Assembly (NCBI GenBank): GCA_036845225.1
Contig: DAIUEJ010000058.1
Span: 1 to 15,765 of the forward strand
Length of the DNA stretch: 15,765 nucleotides
Source: FEN-680 sp036845225
GTDB taxonomy: Bacteria; Actinomycetota; Geothermincolia; Fen-727; Anoxymicrobiaceae
Direction: 5' to 3'
Shown: positions 7,282 to 13,800 of the stretch, piece after piece
Layout: each line of letters begins with the position of its first letter
Numbering within the stretch: the first letter of the stretch is position 1
Notes under the pieces: model-generated
What the model was told of the DNA's origin: nothing
Databases searched by the model: none
Seen by the model: the letters and a program-made list of their open reading frames with translations, nothing else
Position numbers and translations under genes: made by a program

Positions 7282-8567
7282 GTGACCTCGCGTGGCTCGA
7301 CACCAGGCAGTTCCAGGCCTCCGGCACGCGGCTCGACCGCGTCCCTGGTCAGCCCGGGAACCAGGAAGAGGACCAGCGCTAGAGAGCCGCACGCTATGCC
7401 GCCGACCAGCAGGGCGGCAGGCGCGTCGGGGTGCTCGGCGATTATCCCCATCAACTGCCCGCCCAGCGAGAACGTCCCGAGGAGCATCAGGACGTAATAG
7501 CTCATCACGCGCCCGCGCATCTCCCTGTCGGTCCGCGACTGCAGTACGGTGTTGATGGTTGCGGTGAGCGTCAGGAAAGACCCCCCGAGCCCGAACGCGA
7601 CCAGGGACGATATCCACAGAGTGCGCGAGAACGACAGCGCGAGCAGCAGCCCGGCGATCGCCGCAACAGCCACCTTGATGATCTGGTTGGCCGGGAACCG
7701 CCTCCCGAGCCCGGTCACCAGCGGGGCGCAGAGGACCGCCCCCAGCCCCGAGGCGCTGAGCAACACTCCGTACGCCCCCGTCCCCATCTTCAGCACATCC
7801 TTCGCCACTGTCGGCATCAGGACAAGATAAGGCAGGCCGAAGAACGAGACGACCCCGAGAGCCATCAGGATGTTGCGCGCCCAGGCGTTCCGCCTGACAT
7901 AGGCGAAGCCCACCTTGATGTGAGGCACCGCGCCCCCGGCTCCCAGGTCGCACCTTGGCGTCTTGACGCGCAGCATCAGGAGCGCGGCGATGACGAAGAG
8001 GAAGCTGATGCCGTTGACAAGGAAAGCGCCGCTCGCGGTCCACGCGCTCAGGATGAGCGCGCCTATCGCCGGACCGAGGAACTGTCCCAGGTTGAAAGAA
8101 GCCGAGGTCAGCGCCAGGCCGTTCAGCAGGTTCTCGGGGGGCACGATGTCGGACACTATGGTCTGCCAGGCCGGGAAGTTGAACGCGAACGCCGTGCCCT
8201 GGATGAACACGATGGTCATGATGAACGGAAGCGATGCCTTGAGGTGAGTCGCGACCGCCAGCACGAAAGCGAAGACCATCAGCACGGTCTGGTTGAATAT
8301 GATCAGCTTGCGCCGGTTAAAGCGGTCCGCGAAATAACCCGCCAGCAGGATGAACAGCAGGATGGGCAGGAACGCGGCGAGGTTCACCGCGCCGACCCAG
8401 GCGTTTGAAGTGGTGGTGCTCTTCACGTACCAGAGCAGGGCGGTCGTCTGGACCCACGTGCCCGCGTTGGATATCAGTGAGCCCGGCCAGAAGAGCTTGA
8501 AGTCGCGCTCGCCGAAGGCCGCCAGCATGCCGCCGTCATTGAAGAGCCAGTCCCTGATCTTGAACAT
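7272..8567 (-). CDS. Major facilitator superfamily exporter (EntS/MFS_3-like)
   Basis: A 431-residue integral membrane protein, a normal size for a 12-helix MFS carrier. The ATG at 8565-8567 has AGG about eight bases upstream; extending to 8666 would translate the palindromic repeats as an unlikely GGTPALR peptide. The N-terminus (FRDWLFN-like start, then FGERDFKLFWPGSLISNAGTWVQ) and the loop GYFADRFNRRKLI (77-89, the MFS signature between helices 2 and 3) place it in the EntS/MFS_3 group. Members export siderophores, macrolides or other small molecules, but the substrate here is unknown. No siderophore synthesis genes are nearby. Its leader contains tandem GC-rich hairpins that might affect translation. 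Confidence 0.9.
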   Translation of the reverse strand: MFKIRDWLFNDGGMLAAFGERDFKLFWPGSLISNAGTWVQTTALLWYVKSTTTSNAWVGAVNLAAFLPILLFILLAGYFADRFNRRKLIIFNQTVLMVFAFVLAVATHLKASLPFIMTIVFIQGTAFAFNFPAWQTIVSDIVPPENLLNGLALTSASFNLGQFLGPAIGALILSAWTASGAFLVNGISFLFVIAALLMLRVKTPRCDLGAGGAVPHIKVGFAYVRRNAWARNILMALGVVSFFGLPYLVLMPTVAKDVLKMGTGAYGVLLSASGLGAVLCAPLVTGLGRRFPANQIIKVAVAAIAGLLLALSFSRTLWISSLVAFGLGGSFLTLTATINTVLQSRTDREMRGRVMSYYVLMLLGTFSLGGQLMGIIAEHPDAPAALLVGGIACGSLALVLFLVPGLTRDAVEPRAGGLELPGVEPREVTAD

Positions 8568-8578
8568 GAAGTACCTGC

Positions 8579-8647
8579 CGTAGCGCCGGCCGTTTCGTAG
8601 CGCCGGCGTCCCGCCGGCCTGTCGTAGCGCCGGCGTCCCGCCGGCCT
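8579..8647 (-). repeat. Tandem palindromic repeats in the MFS leader
   Basis: Two exact 26-bp copies lie at 8595-8620 and 8622-8647. Each contains a perfect hairpin: GCCGGCG, loop TCC, CGCCGGC. A partial third copy at 8579-8590 keeps only the GTAGCGCCGGC part. The array lies between the likely promoter (8669-8677) and the MFS start (8567), so it would be transcribed into the leader RNA. It resembles GC-rich REP-like elements that I recall as dispersed in many environmental genomes. Confidence 0.9.
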
Positions 8648-8668
8648 TCCTCCGCAAAATCCGCACGG

Positions 8669-8677
8669 ATTATATCA
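8669..8677 (-). promoter_or_regulatory. Extended -10 promoter of the MFS gene
   Basis: On the minus strand the sequence is TGATATAAT, a perfect TATAAT (8674-8669) with the TGn extension just upstream. No -35 is apparent, which is acceptable for extended -10 promoters. Transcription would start near 8662, giving a leader of about 95 bases that includes the tandem palindromes. Confidence 0.6.
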
Positions 8678-8764
8678 GACGGCGCGGAGACCGCATGACT
8701 GCCGGCACCCACCTGGAAACAGCATCTGTTACCGTCTGTGGTCAAATAAATACCATTTAAGGGC

Positions 8765-8792
8765 TGTTCAGCACCGGTCATCGTGTTATAAT
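8765..8792 (+). promoter_or_regulatory. Promoter of the histidine kinase gene
   Basis: A perfect TATAAT lies at 8787-8792. A weak -35 candidate, TGTTCA, lies at 8765-8770 with a 16-base spacer. The predicted start of transcription near 8799 leaves a leader of about 60 bases before the GTG at 8859. Confidence 0.6.
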
Positions 8793-8858
8793 GCTCGCGC
8801 AACTCTGAAGTGAGTATGGCGACATTCAGCAAAACGATCAAGGACTGGAGATTCACCG

Positions 8859-10196
8859 GTGCCAACCGGGGAGACTTCATTGGTCAAGACAAGCGTCGGT
8901 GAAATCTGGGGCGAGCCGGGCATCGTCTGCGTCCGCATCACCCACGAGCTGCTGACAGTTCCCGTGTTGAAAGCACAGATCGACTTCGTCCGCGAGGCGG
9001 AGGCCTTCGAGCCCGTGCCCCTCCTGCTGGACCTGGGCGTGCTCGAATGCATCGACAAAGACGCGAGGGAGTTTGCCTCTGCCATCCTCACTCCCCGCTG
9101 GAACAAAGAGATCGCCTGCGTATGCCACAACCCCGTCCAGCGGGTGATCGCGTCGTTCTTCAGGGGCCTGAACAAGATCATGGTGCCCATCGCGATAACC
9201 ACCAGCCGCGAGGACGCGGTCTCGTGGCTCAGGCGCTCGGGCGACCCTCTTGAGAATGTGATGGACGCTGTCTGCGCCATGGCCGCTGGAGACTTCCATG
9301 TCGACATCGGCATCTCGGAGCGCCACGACGTGATGGACGCGGTCGCCGCCGGCATAGTCATGCTCGCCGAAGAGACCGGCAAGCTCCTCGAGCACCGCAG
9401 GCGCGCCGAGGACGAGCTCGTCGCCCTGAACGACCGGCTGATCGCGAGGGTCTCCGAGCGCGAACGGATAGCGGACGAGCTCCAGATGATCAACACCGAG
9501 CTCGACGCCTTCGCGCATACCGTTACCCACGACCTGAAGGCGCCACTGGCAGCCATAGGGGCATCCAACCATATGCTCCTCCACCTGATGCAACTGCCGC
9601 AGACGCAGGACGTCAAGTCCGACACTCGTGAGGTCCTGGAGATACTGCTGCGAAACGTCGACAAGGCGGACTTGCTGGTGGAAGACACCCTCGAGCTGGC
9701 GGAGGCGGGGCAGGCGCCCAACATCCTCTGCACGGTCGAGGTCTCCGGCATAGTGGACCGCGTGCTCGAGGAGCGCGCCCTGGACATCGACACCAGGCAG
9801 GTCAAGACCATGGTTGACGACAACCTGGGAGCCGTGTTCGCCAACCCGACGCAGATCTACCAGGTCTTCTCCAACGTAATAGGCAATGCGATCACGCACA
9901 ACGACAGCCCGGCGCCGGTGGTTGAGGTGAGGAGGCTGGATAACGGGGGGCATGAGGCGAAGCGCTACGTGGTGAAGGACAACGGCTCCGGCATCGCGCC
10001 GGACCAGCTTGGCAACATCTTCAAGCCTTTCCGCAAAGGGCCGGGGGGAGCCACCGGCGTCGGGCTGTCGATCGTGTCGAGGATACTCGAGGTATACGGC
10101 GGGGACATCGTAGCGAGCAACGACGGCGGCGCCCGCTTCGATATCACGCTCAGGGACTTCGAGCACGCAGAACCGCTGCGAACCGGGCTGGTCTGA
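8859..10196 (+). CDS. Soluble sensor histidine kinase with N-terminal STAS-like domain
   Basis: A 445-residue protein. It starts at GTG 8859 with GGAG eight bases upstream; TTG 8880, with GGGGAG upstream, is an alternative. Residues 11-125 look like a STAS-like alpha/beta domain (PLLLDLGVLECIDKDAREFA at 54-73). Residues 128-175 resemble a HAMP-type segment (GDPLENVMDAVCAMAAGDF), although no membrane helix precedes it. Residues 176-213 form a coiled coil. Residues 216-285 are the dimerisation domain, with the phospho-acceptor His224 in THDLKAPL. The ATPase domain has the N box FSNVIGNAITHN (337-348), DNGSGI (374-379), FKPFRKG (388-394) and GATGVGLSIV (397-406). All catalytic motifs are present. 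There is no response regulator next to it, so its partner and stimulus are unknown. A broken paralogue lies at 15117-15575. Confidence 0.92.
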   Translation: MPTGETSLVKTSVGEIWGEPGIVCVRITHELLTVPVLKAQIDFVREAEAFEPVPLLLDLGVLECIDKDAREFASAILTPRWNKEIACVCHNPVQRVIASFFRGLNKIMVPIAITTSREDAVSWLRRSGDPLENVMDAVCAMAAGDFHVDIGISERHDVMDAVAAGIVMLAEETGKLLEHRRRAEDELVALNDRLIARVSERERIADELQMINTELDAFAHTVTHDLKAPLAAIGASNHMLLHLMQLPQTQDVKSDTREVLEILLRNVDKADLLVEDTLELAEAGQAPNILCTVEVSGIVDRVLEERALDIDTRQVKTMVDDNLGAVFANPTQIYQVFSNVIGNAITHNDSPAPVVEVRRLDNGGHEAKRYVVKDNGSGIAPDQLGNIFKPFRKGPGGATGVGLSIVSRILEVYGGDIVASNDGGARFDITLRDFEHAEPLRTGLV

Positions 10197-10215
10197 GGCG
10201 GTCCACCCGGCGTAC

Positions 10216-10227
10216 TGACCCCGGTCA
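10216..10227. repeat. TGACCCCGGTCA element after the kinase gene
   Basis: A 12-bp near-palindrome with 5-bp arms (TGACC and GGTCA) lies 20 bases after the kinase stop. Its minus strand contains GGGGTCAG, shared with the elements at 381, 12605 and 14706. A related TGACCCCAGTCA occurs at 14709-14720. It is too short alone to prove relationship. Confidence 0.4.
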
Positions 10228-10273
10228 AGTCGTTCGATATTGCACTTTCTTTACACTCGGAAAACACACCACG

Positions 10274-10290
10274 TTGTCAATTGATATACT
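10274..10290 (+). promoter_or_regulatory. Possible promoter/operator region of the fixC-fixX operon
   Basis: TATACT at 10285-10290 is a plausible -10 hexamer 31 bases before the ATG. The palindrome TCAATTGA (10277-10284) abuts it and could be a regulator site. No good -35 lies at the standard distance; TTGTCA at 10274 is too close to pair with this -10. An AT-rich stretch surrounds it, in contrast to the GC-rich genes. Confidence 0.35.
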
Positions 10291-10320
10291 GTCCTGATTC
10301 AACGACTGCTTGGAGGAAAC

Positions 10321-11811
10321 ATGAAGCGGTATGACCTCATCGTCGTTGGCGGCGGCCCCGGCGGCTCCGTGGCGGCGAAGACGGCGGCCGAGTCCGGCCT
10401 CGAGACGATCGTGCTCGAGCGCGGGGTGAAACCCGGTGAGAAGAACGTGTCCGGCACCGGGCTGTCTCCCAAGTGCTTCCGCGACTTCGACTTCATGAGG
10501 GAGATGGACCTGCCACGCATGCGGGTGGCGACAATGGCGACCCTGCACTGCTCAGACGAGGAGAACGTCGAGAAGCTCAACTTCTCTTTCAGCCCTTCGG
10601 CGCGGGCCCCGTACCCTGAGGCGCGAGAGTTCCTGACCAAGAACGTCTACCGCAGCGAGCTGGACCCGTGGCTGGCGGAGCTGGCACAGAAAGCCGGCGC
10701 CGAGTTCCGCACCTCCACGCGGGTGTCGACCGTCGACCGCGGCGAGGACGGCAGGATAACCGGTGTGGTCACGGACTCGGGCGAGAAGATCGCCGGGGAC
10801 CTGATAATCGGCGCGGACGGGGTCATCTCGACGGTGGCGAGGACCGCCGGCATCAGGGAGCGGTGGGACCCGGGCGAGGTCGCGATGATCCTCAACGTGG
10901 ACTACGGCGCCACCCGGGAGAGCATCGACCGGGCGATCGGCGGCAACGCGCTGCACTACTGGTATTCGGCCCTCTTCCCCGTCGGCTACACGTTTTTCTC
11001 GGCGGAAGGCTTTCACGCCGGCCTGGGCAACTACGTGAACTGGTGGAAGAAGAGCCCGCACTACTACCTCAAGCAGATGTTCGAGCTCGAAGGCGTGCGG
11101 CGGCAGATCGATCTGTGCGGCGGCAAGCCCCGCGAGTTCCAGAACCACATGGTGACTTTCCTGCTGGACCCGAAGACCACTTACGGCGACTCGGTGATGC
11201 TGGTCGGCGACGCCGCCGGCTTCGCCTGCCCGTTCGAGGCAGAAGGCGTCTACTACGCCATGTACTCGGGGATGCTGGCCGCGAAGGTCGCCCTCGAAGC
11301 CCACGCCGGCGGCGACACCAGCGCCTCTTTCCTGGGGCGGTACGAGAAGGCCTGGCGCGATTCGCCCATCGGCGAGGAGTTCATCGGCGGCGATGCTATC
11401 GACGGTTTCGTGCGCGGGATCGGCTTCAACCCGGACGTGGGCCGCTGGGTCGTGCCTCTGCTCAACGACGCGGCTTACGGCCTGTTGAACGTCGCTGAGT
11501 CGCACACCGCGAGCGCCCGCAACCTGGTGCCGACGCTGACGCCCTACCTGCCGGTCCTGGTCGAGACGCTGGTCCGCGACCTCATGCCGCTTGCGAACAA
11601 GATAGCAGAGCCGCCTCCGAAGAAACCGTCGCCGAAGGTCGAGCGCCTGCTGAGGCGGGCCCTGTCGCCGGTGTTACCGTTCCTGGCGCGGCGCGCGGCC
11701 CGCGCGAAGAAGAGCGCCTACGGCGAAGTGTTGAGCGACGTCGTGATGCGCGACTTCGTGCAGACGTACGTGGATGAAAAAGCGAAAGAGGCCGGGGGGG
11801 CGATAAGATGA
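10321..11811 (+). CDS. fixC: FixC-like FAD-dependent oxidoreductase (ETF:quinone oxidoreductase/geranylgeranyl reductase family)
   Basis: A 496-residue flavoprotein. The ATG at 10321 has GGAGG five bases upstream. The N-terminal FAD-binding fold is clear: LIVVGGGPGGSVAAKTAAE (6-24), then VLERG (31-35). The second FAD motif, LVGDAAGFACPFEAEGV, begins at residue 294, as in FixC and geranylgeranyl reductases. In FixC proteins the FAD passes electrons from an electron-transfer flavoprotein to quinone, working with the ferredoxin-like FixX. The next gene overlaps by the ATGA at 11808-11811 and encodes such a ferredoxin. FixA and FixB are not in this window. The C-terminal 60-70 residues are basic and Pro-rich (PPPKKPSPKVERLLRR), which looks longer than in typical FixC. 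Membrane lipid reduction is an alternative role. Confidence 0.85.
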   Translation: MKRYDLIVVGGGPGGSVAAKTAAESGLETIVLERGVKPGEKNVSGTGLSPKCFRDFDFMREMDLPRMRVATMATLHCSDEENVEKLNFSFSPSARAPYPEAREFLTKNVYRSELDPWLAELAQKAGAEFRTSTRVSTVDRGEDGRITGVVTDSGEKIAGDLIIGADGVISTVARTAGIRERWDPGEVAMILNVDYGATRESIDRAIGGNALHYWYSALFPVGYTFFSAEGFHAGLGNYVNWWKKSPHYYLKQMFELEGVRRQIDLCGGKPREFQNHMVTFLLDPKTTYGDSVMLVGDAAGFACPFEAEGVYYAMYSGMLAAKVALEAHAGGDTSASFLGRYEKAWRDSPIGEEFIGGDAIDGFVRGIGFNPDVGRWVVPLLNDAAYGLLNVAESHTASARNLVPTLTPYLPVLVETLVRDLMPLANKIAEPPPKKPSPKVERLLRRALSPVLPFLARRAARAKKSAYGEVLSDVVMRDFVQTYVDEKAKEAGGAIR

Positions 11812-12080
11812 ACGCAAAAGAGCTCGCGGGCCTGATCCACAAGACCCTTCCCGAAAGCGACTTCCTCTCAGTGGACGAATCGAAGTGCGAAGGCTGCGGC
11901 GATTGCGTCGTGGTATGCCCCGTCTTCATCTGGTCGGTCGACGCCGGAAAGGCGGTGCTGCCGGACGACTACAGGGAGCGCTGCCTGGAGTGCGGCGCCT
12001 GCTGGCAGGTCTGCCCAAGGGAGGCGATCGCCTTCGATTTCCCGGAGTCGGGGACAGGCATAATAGTCTTCTACGGCTGA
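11808..12080 (+). CDS. fixX: FixX-like ferredoxin with two 4Fe-4S motifs
   Basis: A 90-residue protein whose ATG overlaps the fixC stop, so the two are translationally coupled. It has two full cluster motifs: Cys27, 30, 33, 37 (CEGCGDCVVVCP) and Cys59, 62, 65, 69 (CLECGACWQVCP). Each has the C-x2-C-x2-C-x3-C-P pattern of 4Fe-4S ferredoxins. The N-terminal extension and the C-terminal FDFPESGTGIIVFYG are typical of FixX, which serves as the iron-sulphur partner of FixC. The pair would form an ETF-quinone oxidoreductase-like unit at the membrane. Many FixX proteins have less complete first motifs, so the complete double set deserves note. No terminator is apparent downstream. Confidence 0.9.
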   Translation: MNAKELAGLIHKTLPESDFLSVDESKCEGCGDCVVVCPVFIWSVDAGKAVLPDDYRERCLECGACWQVCPREAIAFDFPESGTGIIVFYG

Positions 12081-12140
12081 AACGCCGGGGACGCATACCA
12101 GTCATTGACGCTTCTCAAATGCCTCGGCGCTCATCGGTAG

Positions 12141-12172
12141 TAACATGGAATCACGAGACTACGTTCATGTTA
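12141..12172. promoter_or_regulatory. 7-bp inverted repeat upstream of the small anchored protein
   Basis: TAACATG at 12141-12147 and CATGTTA at 12166-12172 form a perfect 7-bp inverted repeat with 18 bases between the arms. It lies 38-69 bases before the ATG at 12210, in the 129-base gap after fixX. No convincing -10/-35 pair was found. The role is unknown. Confidence 0.3.
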
Positions 12173-12209
12173 GAGTTGAGAGAGTCCGGCGATTCGAGAT
12201 CTGAGGAAC

Positions 12210-12602
12210 ATGGCATCAAAGAACGCTAGCAAGCGCAAGGGCAGGATGACGAAGATCGTGGTGCTGGTCGTCATCCTCGCGATGGTCTTCGGTGGGGTCG
12301 CGGCCAGCCTGGTTGCGCTGTTCGCGGGGCACGGCTCCGTGGTCGGCACCTACAAGTCCAGCGACGGCAGGACGCTGGCCCTCAGCAAGGTCGACAAGAC
12401 AGGGCAGGGACTCGCCACCATCACCCTGTCCTCGGGCGGCCAGTCCGCCCAGGCGCCTTACAAGGTGTCGGGGGACTCAGTCGTCATAACCGCTTCCAGC
12501 GGCAGCGGCAAGAGCCAGGACATCACGCTGAAGATACAGGGGCAGGACCTCACCATGTCGAGCGGCGGCCAGACGGAGACCTGGGTGCGCCAGTCCCAGT
12601 AA
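12210..12602 (+). CDS. Small membrane-anchored protein with an extracytoplasmic beta-rich domain
   Basis: A 130-residue protein. ATG 12210 is preceded by GAGGAA. A Lys/Arg-rich N-terminus (residues 1-15) leads into one hydrophobic helix at about 14-38 (MTKIVVLVVILAMVFGGVAA), so the rest should face outward. Residues 44-127 are Ser/Gly/Thr-rich with alternating hydrophobics (VVGTYKSSDGRTLALSKV; YKVSGDSVVIT; TETWVRQ), a pattern common in small beta-barrel or lipocalin-like envelope proteins. I do not recognise a named family. There is no lipobox Cys. The gene stands alone and is followed two bases after its stop by the second 27-bp palindromic element. Confidence 0.7.
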   Translation: MASKNASKRKGRMTKIVVLVVILAMVFGGVAASLVALFAGHGSVVGTYKSSDGRTLALSKVDKTGQGLATITLSSGGQSAQAPYKVSGDSVVITASSGSGKSQDITLKIQGQDLTMSSGGQTETWVRQSQ

Positions 12603-12604
12603 AC

Positions 12605-12631
12605 GCAAAATGGGGACAGGCACCGTTTTGC
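12605..12631 (+). repeat. 27-bp palindromic dispersed element, copy 2
   Basis: The same length and plan as the element at 381-407. The arms GCAAAATGG and CCGTTTTGC pair with one G-T, around a GGACAGGCA centre. It again begins two bases after a stop codon (TAA, 12600-12602) and shares the AC spacer. It lies between two convergent genes and could serve as a hairpin for the plus-strand transcript. Confidence 0.8.
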
Positions 12632-12641
12632 ATTTGATCCG

Positions 12642-13697
12642 TCACTTCAATGCGACCATCTCATGTAGCGTCGTACCCGAGCGCTCCAGCGTCTTGCCTT
12701 CGTGCTCCAGGAGCAGCGAGTAATCCGAGTTGAACCTGAAGTAGCCCGGCCTTCCCACCAGCCTGTTTATCACGGGCTTCACCAGCCGGCTGCGGACGAC
12801 CGGCAGGTCCTCGACGAAGTCGTGCGCGTCGATCACCTCTTTCACGTCCAGCCGCAGCCGGAGGCTTCCCGGCACCACGATATCCAGGCTTGAAGGATAG
12901 TCGCGGTTGCCCGCCGCGTTGAACACGGTTTCCCCGGCCTCGAGCACCATCTCCCCCGTGCTGAGGACCACCCGGTCCCGGAGCGCGAGCATCAGCGGCT
13001 TCGAGCAGGCGCGGCCGTAATGCTTCCTGGTCATCACGTACGCGTAGAGCAGGGTGACGTCTTCGGCGTAGATCCGGCCCCAGTACCAGTAGTCGATGAT
13101 GCGTTTCATGTCACCGGCGCCCCAGTTGTGGTCGTGGTAGCCGGTTCCGGAGGCCGCAAGCGTGACGTCGCCGTACCTGATCATGCCCTCCACCCTCGCG
13201 CGCGGGGCCGGCACCACCCACGCGAAGAACTCCTCATCGCCGTACATCGTCCTGCCTCCGCCGGGCTTCCACCCGGGCAGCTCGCTCGTGAAGGTGAGGT
13301 CGAATGCCATATCGTCCTCCGCGAGGTGGACCCGGTGGACCGGCAGCCCGCCGGCTGGAAACTCGGCGACGCACCTGTTGTCTCCAATTGACATGTCGCA
13401 TTTATCGCGCGACGCCCGCACGTCCGGCTCGGCATACCCCTTCACGATCGAGAGCTTCTCGCCGCCGGGTTTGTACACGTGCAACTCCACCCCCGGCCTG
13501 CGGGTTATAAGCTCGGACGCCTGCAGGAAGGCCACTACCACGTGGCCGTCGTCCAGCTTCGCATCGAAGTACCAGTGCTCGAAGTAGTTCTTGTGAGGGC
13601 TCGGGTGGACCGCGTTCTCCGAGGGCTCGAGCGGGACGATCACTTCGTCGGTGTCGCCCGGCCCCGTCCAGGTCTCGACCGCTTTTACAGTGCCCAT
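12642..13697 (-). CDS. CrtC/AttH-like (hydroxyneurosporene synthase/lipocalin-like) protein
   Basis: A 351-residue protein. The ATG at 13695-13697 has a GGGGGA stretch eight or more bases upstream. Residues 36-46 (KNYFEHWYFDA) and GTGYHDHNWG (184-193) are the hallmark motifs of the CrtC/AttH family, a double lipocalin-like fold. Characterised CrtC adds water across a terminal carotenoid double bond; many relatives are uncharacterised predicted hydrolases or hydratases. There is no signal peptide and no carotenoid gene nearby, so a carotenoid role is unproven here. A Trp/Tyr-rich stretch (DYWYWGRIYAED, 202-213) fits the expected hydrophobic binding cavity. It is divergent from the VOC-domain exported protein with 103 bases between starts, so the two might share regulation. 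The family call is good; the substrate is unknown. Confidence 0.8.
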   Translation of the reverse strand: MGTVKAVETWTGPGDTDEVIVPLEPSENAVHPSPHKNYFEHWYFDAKLDDGHVVVAFLQASELITRRPGVELHVYKPGGEKLSIVKGYAEPDVRASRDKCDMSIGDNRCVAEFPAGGLPVHRVHLAEDDMAFDLTFTSELPGWKPGGGRTMYGDEEFFAWVVPAPRARVEGMIRYGDVTLAASGTGYHDHNWGAGDMKRIIDYWYWGRIYAEDVTLLYAYVMTRKHYGRACSKPLMLALRDRVVLSTGEMVLEAGETVFNAAGNRDYPSSLDIVVPGSLRLRLDVKEVIDAHDFVEDLPVVRSRLVKPVINRLVGRPGYFRFNSDYSLLLEHEGKTLERSGTTLHEMVALK

Positions 13698-13752
13698 CTC
13701 ACACTTCCCCCGCCCCGCAGGCGATTCTTGACATAGCAGAATATCGATTTCA

Positions 13753-13758
13753 ATTATA
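13753..13758 (-). promoter_or_regulatory. -10 box for the CrtC/AttH-like gene in the divergent intergenic region
   Basis: The minus strand reads TATAAT at 13758-13753, 56 bases before the ATG of the CrtC/AttH-like gene. On the plus strand the same AT-rich patch includes TATAGT (13755-13760). TTGACA (13728-13733) also lies there, but the 21-base gap is too long for a normal promoter pair. A -35 for the minus strand is not convincing. Confidence 0.4.
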
Positions 13759-13800
13759 GTATTGCAGGACAAGCCCAATACTCACCAGGAGGATGCTCTG

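Noticed and set aside
6823..8043. A long minus-strand open frame of 406 codons across the L,D-transpeptidase and MFS genes
   Set aside because: It is Arg/Ala/Gly-rich with no domain and runs antisense to the transpeptidase and in another frame through the MFS gene; this is a GC-rich shadow frame.
8579..8647. CRISPR array
   Set aside because: There are only two full repeats with a single base between them, no spacers, and no cas genes in the window.
8568..8666. An N-terminal extension of the MFS protein through the repeat region (GGTPALR repeats)
   Set aside because: It is a translation of a palindromic DNA repeat. ATG 8567 has a usable ribosome-binding site and gives the normal family N-terminus.
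8877..10166. A 429-codon minus-strand open frame antisense to the histidine kinase
   Set aside because: All conserved kinase motifs are on the plus strand; the antisense frame has no recognisable domain and no Shine-Dalgarno site.
13728..13760. A standard TTGACA/TATAGT promoter for the VOC gene
   Set aside because: The spacing between the hexamers is 21 bases, too long for a normal sigma-70-type promoter.
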